A stretch of DNA of 64,000 nucleotides from Cysteiniphilum marinum. GTDB lineage: Bacteria > Pseudomonadota > Gammaproteobacteria > Francisellales > Francisellaceae. The stretch covers positions 235,288 to 299,287 of the forward strand of contig NZ_JACYVZ010000001.1 in NCBI RefSeq assembly GCF_014857925.1, written 5' to 3'. Both the position numbers and the translations under genes were made by a program. Below are positions 1 through 9,366 of this stretch, piece by piece. Each line of letters starts with the position of its first letter. Position 1 is the first letter of the stretch. The notes beneath the pieces were generated by a model that saw only the letters and a list, made by a program, of their open reading frames with translations, ran no database searches and had not been told where the DNA came from.

Positions 1-267
1 GCTGTTGATCAAGAGCTTAATATTGTTAAAACACTGGATAGAAAACAGATTTATCTTGCGCAAACGCCACAGGTATTTCGCTATCGTACTTTATTGATGG
101 GGTATTATTTTTGTCTGCACAATAATATTGCTGTGACGGATGAAGCCTCTGTAATTGAAGCACTTGACCATCAGCCAATTATTGTTGATGGTGATAAGCG
201 TAATATTAAAGTCACAACACCAGAGGATTTGGTGCTTGCAAATTATTTTTTGTCGACATTGAGTTGA
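1..267 (+). CDS. ispD: 2-C-methyl-D-erythritol 4-phosphate cytidylyltransferase, C-terminal part
   Basis: Only the last 88 codons are in the window; the 5' end lies before base 1. IspD transfers CMP from CTP to methylerythritol 4-phosphate in the non-mevalonate isoprenoid pathway in the cytosol. The visible part carries family hallmarks in order: AQTPQVF, then TDEASVIE, then NIKVTTPEDL near the C-terminus, which belong to the substrate-binding and dimerisation half. The reading frame is open from base 1 and ends in TGA at 265-267. The gene runs convergently into the mscS-like gene, and the two coding ends overlap by 25 bp. Confidence 0.85.
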   Translation, partial: AVDQELNIVKTLDRKQIYLAQTPQVFRYRTLLMGYYFCLHNNIAVTDEASVIEALDHQPIIVDGDKRNIKVTTPEDLVLANYFLSTLS

Positions 268-1103
268 GTTGAATCATTTTCAATATGTAGTGATCTTTGA
301 GGGAAAGGGATTTCAATATTGTGCTCATCAAAGCAAAGCTTAGTCTCTTCAGTTAATTTCCATTTGGTTTCTAAAAAGTCAGCGCGCTTTGTCCAATAGC
401 GGATCAGTAGATTAACACTGCAGTCGGCTAATTCATCAACCCGTATAATAGGTGCTTTTCCTTCTTCTTTGATAATGTTTTCATTATTGTTTACAAGCTC
501 TTGTAGTAATGATTTTGCTTGTTGTAGATCACTGCTGTAACCAATACCAATAATAAAGTCATTGCGTCTGAATTCGTTGTTAGAGAAATTGGTAATAATG
601 CGTGAAGTCACTAAGCTATTAGGTACTTTCACTTGGCGCCCATCACTAGTGCGTAGTGTGCAAAAGACAAAATTAATTTCCTCAACCGTGCCAGAGGTGC
701 CTCCCATGTCGACAAACTCGCCGATTTTAAATGGACGAGTCGAGACAATCATAATACCGGAAACAATAATATTAGCAGAGGTTTTAAGTGACATACCAAT
801 ACCGACAATAAGTGCTGTAATTGCGGCAGTTAGCGGGGTAGTGGATATCCCCATCTCACTTAGGGCGATTAAAATGACAAAAATAACCAGAAAGATATAT
901 AGCACCTGCATTAAAAACATCGTTACGGCTTTATCTAGCTTGGTTTTAAATAATAGCTTTTGCGTGGTTGAACGAATAACTTTAGCAAGAATAAGTCCAA
1001 CAACAAAGATAATTATCGCAAGAATAACACTTGGTAAATGTTCTAAGATGAGGGATATAACCCATTGAAAATATTGATTAATATTCTGTGTGTGAAGCTC
1101 CAT
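243..1103 (-). CDS. mscS: Small-conductance mechanosensitive channel, MscS family
   Basis: Inner-membrane channel that opens under membrane tension and releases solutes during osmotic downshock. The 286 residues match the usual length of the short MscS type. Three hydrophobic segments lie at about residues 22-44, 62-84 and 88-115; the third is the Gly/Ala-rich pore helix (ALIVGIGMSLKTSANIIVSG). The soluble beta domain follows (GEFVDMGGTSGTVEEI and VKVPNSLV), then the alpha/beta domain. An AAGGA ribosome site precedes the ATG. The 3' end overlaps the end of ispD on the other strand. The family is secure; equivalence to E. coli MscS itself is by length and motif only. Confidence 0.9.
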   Translation of the reverse strand: MELHTQNINQYFQWVISLILEHLPSVILAIIIFVVGLILAKVIRSTTQKLLFKTKLDKAVTMFLMQVLYIFLVIFVILIALSEMGISTTPLTAAITALIVGIGMSLKTSANIIVSGIMIVSTRPFKIGEFVDMGGTSGTVEEINFVFCTLRTSDGRQVKVPNSLVTSRIITNFSNNEFRRNDFIIGIGYSSDLQQAKSLLQELVNNNENIIKEEGKAPIIRVDELADCSVNLLIRYWTKRADFLETKWKLTEETKLCFDEHNIEIPFPQRSLHIENDSTQLNVDKK

Positions 1104-1191
1104 TAAATAAGTCCTTTATATAAAGATTTGTTAATGAAGTTAAAGTTACAGAAAATCGTAAATAGTGCAAGTAGAAATATAAAGAAGTTAT

Positions 1192-2670
1192 TTAGTTGAT
1201 AACTTCATTGATTTGATGATCACTGGTAGTCTCTTTTTTATCATGAATATACTTATTCAAAATTGGTCGTGATAACCACATGATTGCGGCAATAATCAAG
1301 GTAACAATACCAATTTGTGCAAACACACCGGTATAGACATTTAGGCTTTCTAGCGTGCTTAATGTTACACCGCTTGGTGGAGAAGTCATATTGCCAACAA
1401 AAGCACCTAATGGACCTGCTAGCATGGATGTTAAGAACCAAATACCCATAACAAAGCCAGACATGGCGCGCGGGCAAAGCTCAGCAACCATGGCAACACC
1501 TAGACCAGAAACTAATAACTCTCCTGTAGATTGCAAGGTATAAGTCAATACCATCCACCAAGGTGAAGCAAGACCCGTTTCAGCTGCGGTAAAGCGTGGT
1601 AAGTAAAGTACTAAGAAGGCAAGACCACACAAAGTCATACCAAAACAGAATTTTGTGACATGTGTGCCTGGCAGTTTTCTATAAATTACAGCCAAAATAG
1701 GTGAGGCAATAATAATCACCAGTGGGTTTAATACTTGGTAAGAAGCCGCAGGAATGGTCCAACCAAAGAGATTATTGTCAATGTTGTGTACAGCGAAGAA
1801 TGTTAGTGAAGTTGGCATCTGGTTATAAAGAACAAAGAAGACAATTCCTTCAAGAATCAAAAGAAATGCAATCAGCATACGAATCCGATCAGAGCCTTTT
1901 AAGGTCAATGCGGTTTTTAGAAAGTATAAAAAACCACCGGCAACCACGATATAAACAATCGTGTAACAAATCTCTGTATGCGGTAGCAGTTTACCAAACA
2001 CAATAACAGCAACAATTGAGGCAACAATAATGGTGATCAAACGACCAAAAATCATGGGTTTTGCACCTGCCTCAGTTGAGATAGAGCCTAGAACTTTATA
2101 AAAGACAAAGTAGTTTAAAAGACCAAGTAATAAGCCAAAAGCACTGATCCAGAAGGCGGCTTCCCAGCCAAACGCTTGTGCTGCAATTGGGGCGATCAAC
2201 ATAGAAACAAATGAACCTAGGTTAATTGCCATATAGTATAAGGTCATCGCGCCATCTAAAGCTGGATCACCTTTTTCATAGAGCTTAGAGATAAGTGATG
2301 ATGGATTGGCTTTAAATAATGCATTACCAACGATAATGCCACCAAGCGCGTAAAAAATAGTGCCCTTAGTTGACATTGCTAGCGCCATATAGGAGATAAA
2401 CAAAATAACAGCACCCAGTGCAACAGTACGCTTGGCACCTAAGTATTTATCACCGACATAACCGCCAACCCAAACAAATCCATAAACAAAAGCTGAAAAA
2501 GAACCAAAAGTATAAATACTTAACTCTTGGCTAAAGCCTAAGTGATTCACAAAGTAAAGTGCCAAAATAGCTTGGGTTGCGTAATAACCAAAGCGTTCCC
2601 ATAATTCAATTCCCCAGATCACCCAAAATGGTTTAGGCAGCCCTCTAGAGGCAATGACCTCATTTGACAT
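1192..2670 (-). CDS. POT/PTR family proton-dependent oligopeptide transporter
   Basis: Proton-coupled symporter of di- and tripeptides in the inner membrane, MFS fold, 492 residues. The N-terminus has the family motif ExxER within ELWERFGYYATQA, and the PTR2 signature region GGYVGDKYLGAKRT follows at about residues 68-81. About 14 hydrophobic segments can be counted, as in bacterial DtpA/DtpB proteins. A GGGAGA ribosome site precedes the ATG at 2670. It stands alone, with 377 bp upstream containing a strong inverted repeat. Peptide import is a common carbon and nitrogen source for Francisella-like bacteria. The substrate (peptide versus another compound) is inferred from family only. Confidence 0.88.
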   Translation of the reverse strand: MSNEVIASRGLPKPFWVIWGIELWERFGYYATQAILALYFVNHLGFSQELSIYTFGSFSAFVYGFVWVGGYVGDKYLGAKRTVALGAVILFISYMALAMSTKGTIFYALGGIIVGNALFKANPSSLISKLYEKGDPALDGAMTLYYMAINLGSFVSMLIAPIAAQAFGWEAAFWISAFGLLLGLLNYFVFYKVLGSISTEAGAKPMIFGRLITIIVASIVAVIVFGKLLPHTEICYTIVYIVVAGGFLYFLKTALTLKGSDRIRMLIAFLLILEGIVFFVLYNQMPTSLTFFAVHNIDNNLFGWTIPAASYQVLNPLVIIIASPILAVIYRKLPGTHVTKFCFGMTLCGLAFLVLYLPRFTAAETGLASPWWMVLTYTLQSTGELLVSGLGVAMVAELCPRAMSGFVMGIWFLTSMLAGPLGAFVGNMTSPPSGVTLSTLESLNVYTGVFAQIGIVTLIIAAIMWLSRPILNKYIHDKKETTSDHQINEVIN

Positions 2671-3047
2671 GTAGTTTCTCCCGTATTTCGTATTTTTAAT
2701 AACATTTAGAATCAGAAGCTATACCCATTGCAAAGGGTATATAACAAGAAATCAATAAAATTGCTATGCATCACAATTAATCATGATGCATAGCAACTTT
2801 ACTAGATTATATGTTTTGACCTCTTTCGCTCTGGCAGTATTTATAAATCCTTTTATGATTAAAAGCAACTGAAAACAAGTAAACGACTGTAAATTTACTT
2901 CATTTTTTTGTGTTATTATCATTTTATACATTTCGTATGATAACTTTTAGCACTGTTTTTGCCATTTGATGTAATTGTATTACGGGAAATGCTGTGCTTA
3001 AATGATGATATTGATGATGATAACTAAAACTAAAATAAGGAAGTTCA
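2671..3047. other. Divergent intergenic region between the peptide transporter and the DOMON gene
   Basis: These 377 AT-rich bases separate two divergent genes and should hold both promoters. Visible are a short inverted repeat ATACCC/GGGTAT near 2721-2745, a 13-bp perfect inverted repeat at 2761-2796 (listed separately) and a small palindrome GTAAT-TGT-ATTAC at 2971-2983. No RNA gene or convincing reading frame was seen. Confidence 0.5.
2761..2796. repeat. 13-bp perfect inverted repeat (stem-loop or operator)
   Basis: The arms TTGCTATGCATCA (2761-2773) and TGATGCATAGCAA (2784-2796) are exact reverse complements around a 10-base AT-rich centre. It lies about 90 bp upstream of the peptide transporter start. 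It has no adjoining T-run, so it is not a typical terminator. It could be an operator for the transporter or an mRNA leader hairpin. Confidence 0.6.
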
Positions 3048-3614
3048 ATGGATAAACAACCAAAACTAATATTAAGAAGCATATTACTCGGCAGTTTTAT
3101 GATGACAGCTGCATTTGCTGGTGCCAAAGCACCTAATGAAGTATGTAAAGAGGGTGTATGCTCACTGCATTTGAAGAATATGTACTTGTCTTATCAGATG
3201 CAAGCAGATAAAAATATCAAGTTTACATTAAGTGCTAAGACAACAGGTTGGGTTGCAGTAGGGTTTAGTGTTAATCATACAATGGCAGATGCGGTAATGG
3301 TATTGGGATATGTTGATACCAATGGCAAAGTACAGCTATCACAAGAGTATGGGGTAAAAGGACATCCACCACACAAGAGTGTTGCATCTTTAGGTGGGGT
3401 ACCAGAGGTTAAATTAGTTTCGGGTAAAATAGAGAAGGGGCAGACAACCATTAGCTTCACGCTGCCAATGACGCCATCATCGGCTAAATATAATTATACG
3501 TTTACTCAAGGTGAAGATATCCCCATTATTTTGGCTTATGGCAAAAATGGTGCAAAGAATTTCACCAGTTACCATCAGTATCGCATTAGTGCGGAGATAA
3601 AGTTACCAAAATAA
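3048..3614 (+). CDS. Secreted DOMON-domain protein
   Basis: 188 residues with an N-terminal signal peptide (basic start, hydrophobic stretch to about residue 24, AFAGAKA-type cleavage region). After a short Cys pair (CKEGVCSLHL) comes a DOMON-like beta-sandwich; the diagnostic segment is TTGWVAVGFSVNHTMADAVMVLGYV at about residues 65-88, followed by the expected downstream strands. DOMON domains bind haem or sugars. No methionine/histidine ligand pair can be assigned by eye and no cytochrome b561 partner is encoded next to it. AAGGAAG precedes the ATG. It is probably periplasmic or secreted; the function is unknown. Confidence 0.75.
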   Translation: MDKQPKLILRSILLGSFMMTAAFAGAKAPNEVCKEGVCSLHLKNMYLSYQMQADKNIKFTLSAKTTGWVAVGFSVNHTMADAVMVLGYVDTNGKVQLSQEYGVKGHPPHKSVASLGGVPEVKLVSGKIEKGQTTISFTLPMTPSSAKYNYTFTQGEDIPIILAYGKNGAKNFTSYHQYRISAEIKLPK

Positions 3615-3657
3615 ACTAAGTGTTTGTGTTGTCTATTTCATTTATTGTTCCTCAAAC

Positions 3658-5316
3658 CTAATTTGTCCAAGTATCTCTAAGGTTAACAATTTGATTAAAG
3701 ATAATATTGTTAGCACTATGTTCAATTTGATCAGCACAGAAATAACCTAAACGGTTGAACTGGAAACGCGTTTCAGCTTCAGCTTGTGCTAATGAGGCTT
3801 CAAGTTTCGCATCATTAATAATCACTAAAGAATGTGGATTTAAGCCTTGTTCTAACTTATCTAAAGCAGCGGGGTTTTCACAGTTAAATAGGCGGTCATA
3901 TTGTCTGATTTCAGCATTGATGCAATTATTAGCATCTATCCAATGGAGCATCCCTTGTGGTTTAATGCCATCGTTTGGTTTTTTGCCACCGAGTGTTTCT
4001 GGTAAATAGCGACATTTTAACTTGGTGATATGACCCAAATGATCTTTTTCAAGATCATAACACTCAATCACATAGGCATTTAACAAACGCGCTCGTCCAT
4101 TTAAAGAGAGTTTTTTATGCCCTTTTTCTAACTGTTCCATGAAATCATCTTGTTCAATATAAATACGGTTTGAAATGCTAATATCTCTGCGTCCAAAATC
4201 AGGATTTTGTGGGTGATTAGGCACATTGAGCACTTCATCCTCTAGACCATCAATTTCAACCAATAACGGCTTTAATACGGCATTGCGACGTTCAACTGTT
4301 TGATTTAGATCATTGCGAATGACCTCTTCAAATAAGCTGTAGTCAGTAATGGAATCTTGCTTTGAGATACCGACAATATCAATCAAACGACGAATAGCAG
4401 CAGGTGTCACACCACGGCGGCGTAATCCGCGAATAGTCGGCATCCTTGGATCATTCCAGCCAGAAACAAGTTGTTGTTCAACAAGATATTTTAATTTGCG
4501 TTTGCTGGTGATGGTGTAGTTTAAATTCAAGCGTGAGAACTCAATTTGCTGTGGCCTGTTCTCAAATCCACACTTTTCAACAACCCAGTCATACAATGGG
4601 CGGTGATCTTGAAACTCAAGCGTGCAAAGTGAGTGAGTGATTTTCTCAATAGCATCAGAGGCAGCATGTGCAAAATCATACATAGGATAAATACACCAAA
4701 GTTCTCCTGTGTGTGGATGAGTCACTTTCTTAATGCGGTAAAGTGCAGGATCTCGCATATTTATGTTGCCAGCACTCATGTCAATTTTAGCACGTAAGGT
4801 GCAAGTGCCTTCATCAAAGAGACCTTGACGCATTTGTTCAAACTTTTGTAAATTTTCTTCAACACTGCGTTGGCGATATGGACTGTCTTTACCGCTTTCT
4901 GTCAGTGTGCCGCGGTGAGCGCGCACTTCATCTGCCGTTAAGTCACAAACATAGGCGTTACCCTCTTTAATTAGCTTAACCGCTAGCGCGTAAAGTGTTT
5001 CAAAATAGTCAGAGGCATAGAAAAGATTATCTGCCCAATCAAAGCCAAGCCATTTCACATCTTCTTTGATTGCTGCAACAAATTCAGCTTCCTCATTAGC
5101 TGGGTTGGTATCATCAAAGCGTAAGTGACATGGTCCTTTTTGGTAAGCTAGTGCCAAACCAAAGTTAAGGCAAATCGATTTGGCATGGCCAATATGTAAG
5201 TAGCCATTAGGTTCTGGTGGGAAGCGTGTAACGACCTTGCCATGCGTTTTATTATTAGCAAGATCTCTATCGATAATATTACGTATAAAATTGGTCTTGT
5301 GTGCAGTTTCAGACAT
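3658..5316 (-). CDS. glnS: Glutaminyl-tRNA synthetase
   Basis: Charges tRNA-Gln with glutamine in the cytosol. The 552 residues match the usual length. The class I HIGH motif is in GYLHIGHAKSICLN at about residues 39-52, preceded by the family-specific TRFPPEPNGYLH. The second class I signature is the SKRKL segment at about residues 271-275. DDTNP and the anticodon-binding beta-barrel (from about residue 345, with GRDISISNRIY) are also present. The presence of GlnRS indicates direct Gln-tRNA formation rather than only the GatCAB route. It is divergent from pckA across 174 bp. Confidence 0.96.
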   Translation of the reverse strand: MSETAHKTNFIRNIIDRDLANNKTHGKVVTRFPPEPNGYLHIGHAKSICLNFGLALAYQKGPCHLRFDDTNPANEEAEFVAAIKEDVKWLGFDWADNLFYASDYFETLYALAVKLIKEGNAYVCDLTADEVRAHRGTLTESGKDSPYRQRSVEENLQKFEQMRQGLFDEGTCTLRAKIDMSAGNINMRDPALYRIKKVTHPHTGELWCIYPMYDFAHAASDAIEKITHSLCTLEFQDHRPLYDWVVEKCGFENRPQQIEFSRLNLNYTITSKRKLKYLVEQQLVSGWNDPRMPTIRGLRRRGVTPAAIRRLIDIVGISKQDSITDYSLFEEVIRNDLNQTVERRNAVLKPLLVEIDGLEDEVLNVPNHPQNPDFGRRDISISNRIYIEQDDFMEQLEKGHKKLSLNGRARLLNAYVIECYDLEKDHLGHITKLKCRYLPETLGGKKPNDGIKPQGMLHWIDANNCINAEIRQYDRLFNCENPAALDKLEQGLNPHSLVIINDAKLEASLAQAEAETRFQFNRLGYFCADQIEHSANNIIFNQIVNLRDTWTN

Positions 5317-5490
5317 TGTTTGCTCAGGTTTATTTAGTTAACTGTGCTATTGTAAAGTGCTTTATCAGTCAGCTCAATAGCAAGCTTAGTAAAGCGAATA
5401 AAATTTTGATAAAGTTGGTTAGAGTGGGTTGTTCATTTTTCTTTGGCATATTATTATATTTATGCACAAAACAATGGAGAATTTACAAAA

Positions 5491-7110
5491 ATGCTACTTG
5501 ATCAGTTGAAAAAATGCGGAATTAATGAAACAAAAGAAATATTTCACAATATTTCTTATGAAGGCTTATACGATCACGAAACGTCAGCAACTGCTCAAGG
5601 GTATGAAAAAGGTGTTGAAACAGCTACTGGTGCTGTTGCTGTAGATACGGGTAAGTATACAGGGCGTTCACCAAAAGATAAGTTTATCGTTGAAACGGCT
5701 GAAGCCAAGAAAAATGTTTGGTGGGCAAAAGATGGTTCAGATAATAAGCCATTGTCTATTGAAAGCTGGCAGCACTTAAAAACATTGGCAACAACACAGC
5801 TTAATGATAAAAAACTGTATGTTATGGATGGTTTTTGTGGTGCTAATCCTGAAACACGATTATCTGTGCGTTTGGTGACTGAAGTTGCGTGGATGGCGCA
5901 TTTCTTTAAAAATATGTTTATTCGTCCAACAGCAGATGAGCTTAAAAATTTCACACCGGATTGGACAATTTTAAATGCATGCAAAACAAAATGTGAAGAT
6001 TACCAAAAATGGGGTTTAAACTCAGAAACTTTCGTTGCATTTAATATCGCTGAGCGTATGACTTTAATCGGTGGCACATGGTATGGTGGTGAGATTAAAA
6101 AGGGCATTTTCTCAATGATGAATTACTTCTTACCATTGCAAGACATCGGCTCTTTCCATTGTTCTGCAAATGTTGGTAAAGAAGGTGATTCAGCCTTATT
6201 CTTTGGTTTATCAGGCACAGGTAAAACAACACTTTCAGCTGATCCAAAACGTGAGCTTATTGGTGATGATGAGCATGGTTGGGATCATGATGGTATCTTC
6301 AACTTAGAAGGAGGGTGCTATGCTAAAACCATTAACTTGTCTAAAGAAAATGAGCCAGATATTTATCATGCGATTCGTCGTGATGCATTACTTGAGAATG
6401 TTGTCTTAAACGATGATAAAAGTATTGATTTCGCATCAAATGCCAAAACTGAGAATACACGCGTTTCTTATCCTATTTACCATATTGATAATATTGTTAA
6501 ACCTGTATCTAAAGCAGGGCACCCAACCAAGATTATTTTCTTAACCTGTGATGCTTATGGTGTGCTACCTCCTGTATCAAAGCTATCGATTGAGCAGGCA
6601 ATGTATCAGTTCTTATCTGGTTACACGGCAAAAGTTGCGGGTACTGAGCTAGGTGTTAAAGAGCCAACAGCGGTATTTTCATCATGCTTTGGTCAACCAT
6701 TTTTATTACTTCACCCAACAAAATATGCTGAAATTTTAGGTAAGAAAATGCTTGAGCATGATGCCAGTGCCTATTTGGTTAATACCGGCTGGACGGGTGG
6801 TGGCTATGGTAAAGGACATCGCATTTCAATCAAAGATACACGTGCAATCATTGATGCAGTACTTGATGGTTCAATTGATCATGCGCCATTACGCAAGGAT
6901 GAAATGTTTGGTTTTGAGATTCCACAAGCCTTGCATGATGTAGACAGTCATATTTTAAATCCACGCAACACGTGGACAGATAAAGCAGCATATGATGCTC
7001 AATATCAACAACTTGCTGAAATGTTTGTCAATAACTTCAAGAAGTTTACTAACAATGACTTAGGCAAAAAGTATGAGCAATACGGCCCAAAGTCTGATGC
7101 CTTGGTTTAA
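5491..7110 (+). CDS. pckA: Phosphoenolpyruvate carboxykinase (ATP)
   Basis: Converts oxaloacetate and ATP to PEP, CO2 and ADP, the first committed step of gluconeogenesis. 539 residues, like E. coli PckA. Motifs in order: GRSPKDKF near residue 55, the kinase-1a P-loop [11 protein letters not shown], the kinase-2 region [10 protein letters not shown] with [12 protein letters not shown], and [15 protein letters not shown] near the C-terminus. The frame is also open from a TTG at 5443, but homology to PckA N-termini and the GGAG at 5476-5479 favour the ATG at 5491. A strong hairpin terminator follows. A gluconeogenic enzyme fits growth on peptides and amino acids. Confidence 0.95.
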   Translation: MLLDQLKKCGINETKEIFHNISYEGLYDHETSATAQGYEKGVETATGAVAVDTGKYTGRSPKDKFIVETAEAKKNVWWAKDGSDNKPLSIESWQHLKTLATTQLNDKKLYVMDGFCGANPETRLSVRLVTEVAWMAHFFKNMFIRPTADELKNFTPDWTILNACKTKCEDYQKWGLNSETFVAFNIAERMTLIGGTWYGGEIKKGIFSMMNYFLPLQDIGSFHCSANVGKEGDSALFFGLSGTGKTTLSADPKRELIGDDEHGWDHDGIFNLEGGCYAKTINLSKENEPDIYHAIRRDALLENVVLNDDKSIDFASNAKTENTRVSYPIYHIDNIVKPVSKAGHPTKIIFLTCDAYGVLPPVSKLSIEQAMYQFLSGYTAKVAGTELGVKEPTAVFSSCFGQPFLLLHPTKYAEILGKKMLEHDASAYLVNTGWTGGGYGKGHRISIKDTRAIIDAVLDGSIDHAPLRKDEMFGFEIPQALHDVDSHILNPRNTWTDKAAYDAQYQQLAEMFVNNFKKFTNNDLGKKYEQYGPKSDALV

Positions 7111-7144
7111 TAATTTATAGCTTAAATCAGGGAACAAGTAGAAT

Positions 7145-7176
7145 AAAACCCCACGGGCTCAAGCCCGTGGGGTTTT
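7145..7176. terminator. Bidirectional intrinsic terminator between pckA and priA
   Basis: The arms at 7145-7159 and 7162-7176 are perfect reverse complements: AAAACCCC, then ACGGGCT, mirrored by AGCCCGT and GGGGTTTT. The stem is GC-rich in the middle and is flanked by A-runs and T-runs, so it can work for both convergent genes. The priA stop codon (TAA on the minus strand, 7175-7177) lies at the base of the stem. Confidence 0.92.
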
Positions 7177-9361
7177 ATTTAATATCGATTGGATCGATAT
7201 CAATGGTGATCTTCACCTTCTTGCGCGCAAGCTTAATGTCATTACTAACCGCATTTAACAGTTGTTGCAGCTGTTTGCGTGTACCTGCTGTCAACATTAA
7301 CATAAAACGATAGTGTCCTGCTTGTTTGATATTAATTGCAGGTAACACATGCGAAATCTGACAGTGTAATTGCTTAAGTTCATTACAGTTTACAAGCGTA
7401 TGATTGAGTTGTTGTAAGGCATGTGTGCAAGTCTGCGTCTTACTTGCTTGGGCATAAATATATGCCTGATAGGAAAAAGGTGGGTAGCTAAGAAGCTTAC
7501 GTGTTTCAAGGCTATGCTCTAAGAACTTCTTATAATCGGCCTGTAGAATCAGTTGCAATATAGGATTATCTGGTTGATAAGTTTGAATGTAAACATCCCC
7601 AGGTTTGCTACCTCGTCCTGTTCTTCCAGCAACTTGAATAATCAATTGCGCGGTTCTCTCAACAGCATGAAAATCTTGACTGTAAAAGCCGGCATCGGCA
7701 TTGATAATACCAACAAGGCTAACATTTTGAAAGTCATGCCCTTTGGCAATCATCTGTGTGCCAACGATAATATCGATATGCTGTGATTTGATGTTATTCA
7801 GCACACCTTCAAGTGCGCCTTTTTTTTGCGTTGAGCTGCGATCTAAGCGCGCAATATGCGCAGTGGGTAATAGAGCAGCTAATTCATCTTCGAGTTTCTC
7901 AGTACCTTGTCCAATGTCTGACAAGTTATGTGATTGGCAATTAGGGCATTGCAGAATAATTTCACGTGCTTTACCACAAAAGTGACAGGCCAGATGCTGA
8001 GGCTTGGTGTGTAAGGTATACGGTTTTTCGCATTGGTTGCAGTTAGCACACCAACCGCAATCTTGACAGATTAAGCTATGGGCAAAACCGCGACGATTGA
8101 TGAATAATAGGACTTGTTCATTGTTGGCAATCGTCTGTTTGATTTTATCAATCAATATTGGACTTAATCCTGCTTGAGTTTTACTTTTCTGCAAGTTAAT
8201 AATATGTACCTGATTGCTAATTTGATTCAATGCGCGATTTTTTAAGGTTAATAAATGATACTTGCCATTTGATGCATGATAATAACTTTCTAAAGATGGC
8301 GTGCCACTACCTAAGATAATCGGAATATTATATTTTTGTGCTTTGACAATCGCAATATCACGTGCGTGATAGGTAGGAATGTTTTGTTGTTTATACGAGG
8401 CGTCATGCTCTTCATCAACGATAATCATGCCAAGATTTGGCGTGTCAAATAAAAGACCAGAGCGTGTTGCAATAATGATATTAATCTCAGCATTTTGTAC
8501 TTTCACAAATAGCTCAAAGCGTGCTTGGTCAGTTAGTTGTGAATGAATAGCGGCAATAGGTTCATTGAAGTTTTGCTCAAAGCGCATCAATGTTTGAGGG
8601 GTAAGGTTGATCTCAGGTACTAAAACTAAGACTTGTTTGCCGCTTTGAATCACGGGCTTAATCGCTTCAATATAGACTTCTGTTTTGCCACTTCCTGTTA
8701 CGCCAAAAAGCAAAAAGGTTTTAAAGTGATGAAGATGCTGACAAATTGCATCAACAGCGCTTTGCTGTGCACTAGTCAATGTGCGCGGTGTTATTGCTGT
8801 TGTGGCTTGAGTTGTTGGTAACAGTCTATGCTTTGATTGTGTGATGATATTTTTGTTAATGAGTGACTTTATCGTTGCTGATGTGATCTCATGACTGATA
8901 AAGGTATCATGCGAAACACTGCCATGCTCACGCAATAATGCTAATGCTTTATGCTGTTTATGTGCATTCTTAGCAGGTTTAAAATCATTACGATCAGCAA
9001 TATTTAAGGTATAAATAATTTGTTTGGCGCATTCGGGTTGTTCTTTTTGCAAATAGTGCTTTGGTAGCGATAATCTTAGGCTTTGATATAAAGTGCACTG
9101 ATAGTAATTAGCAAGCCATTTAACCAGATTAATCGCTTGTTTTGATAGCAGCGCCCTTTGATCAAGTACGTTAACAATGGGTTTAAGTTTATCTTTGGGT
9201 AAGCTGACTTTAGGGTTGATCTCACTAATAACACCAATTACCTTACGTCTACCAAGCGGGACAACAACACGAGTGAAAGGTATTGGTGGTGTTGTCTCAG
9301 AATAAAAATAATCAAGCCCATCCGTAAAGGGACCATGCACAAGAACGCGAACAATAGTCAT
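7175..9361 (-). CDS. priA: Primosomal protein N' (replication-restart helicase PriA)
   Basis: 3'-to-5' DNA helicase that recognises stalled forks and D-loops and reloads the replisome. 728 residues, the normal length. The N-terminal 3'BD (about residues 1-100) and winged-helix regions precede a helicase core with Walker A GVTGSGKTEVY (about residue 218) and Walker B DEEHDASYKQ. Four cysteine pairs (CQDCGWCANC, CEK, CHFC, CPNC) at about residues 428-475 form the zinc-binding module inserted between the helicase lobes. Helicase motifs V/VI appear as GTQMIAKGHDF and QVAGRTGRG. The stop codon lies in the shared terminator hairpin. Confidence 0.96.
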   Translation of the reverse strand: MTIVRVLVHGPFTDGLDYFYSETTPPIPFTRVVVPLGRRKVIGVISEINPKVSLPKDKLKPIVNVLDQRALLSKQAINLVKWLANYYQCTLYQSLRLSLPKHYLQKEQPECAKQIIYTLNIADRNDFKPAKNAHKQHKALALLREHGSVSHDTFISHEITSATIKSLINKNIITQSKHRLLPTTQATTAITPRTLTSAQQSAVDAICQHLHHFKTFLLFGVTGSGKTEVYIEAIKPVIQSGKQVLVLVPEINLTPQTLMRFEQNFNEPIAAIHSQLTDQARFELFVKVQNAEINIIIATRSGLLFDTPNLGMIIVDEEHDASYKQQNIPTYHARDIAIVKAQKYNIPIILGSGTPSLESYYHASNGKYHLLTLKNRALNQISNQVHIINLQKSKTQAGLSPILIDKIKQTIANNEQVLLFINRRGFAHSLICQDCGWCANCNQCEKPYTLHTKPQHLACHFCGKAREIILQCPNCQSHNLSDIGQGTEKLEDELAALLPTAHIARLDRSSTQKKGALEGVLNNIKSQHIDIIVGTQMIAKGHDFQNVSLVGIINADAGFYSQDFHAVERTAQLIIQVAGRTGRGSKPGDVYIQTYQPDNPILQLILQADYKKFLEHSLETRKLLSYPPFSYQAYIYAQASKTQTCTHALQQLNHTLVNCNELKQLHCQISHVLPAINIKQAGHYRFMLMLTAGTRKQLQQLLNAVSNDIKLARKKVKITIDIDPIDIK

Positions 9362-9366
9362 AAATA

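Noticed and set aside
562..1068. 168-codon plus-strand frame opposite mscS
   Set aside because: It is the antisense of the MscS gene, which has clear family motifs; the plus-strand product has none.
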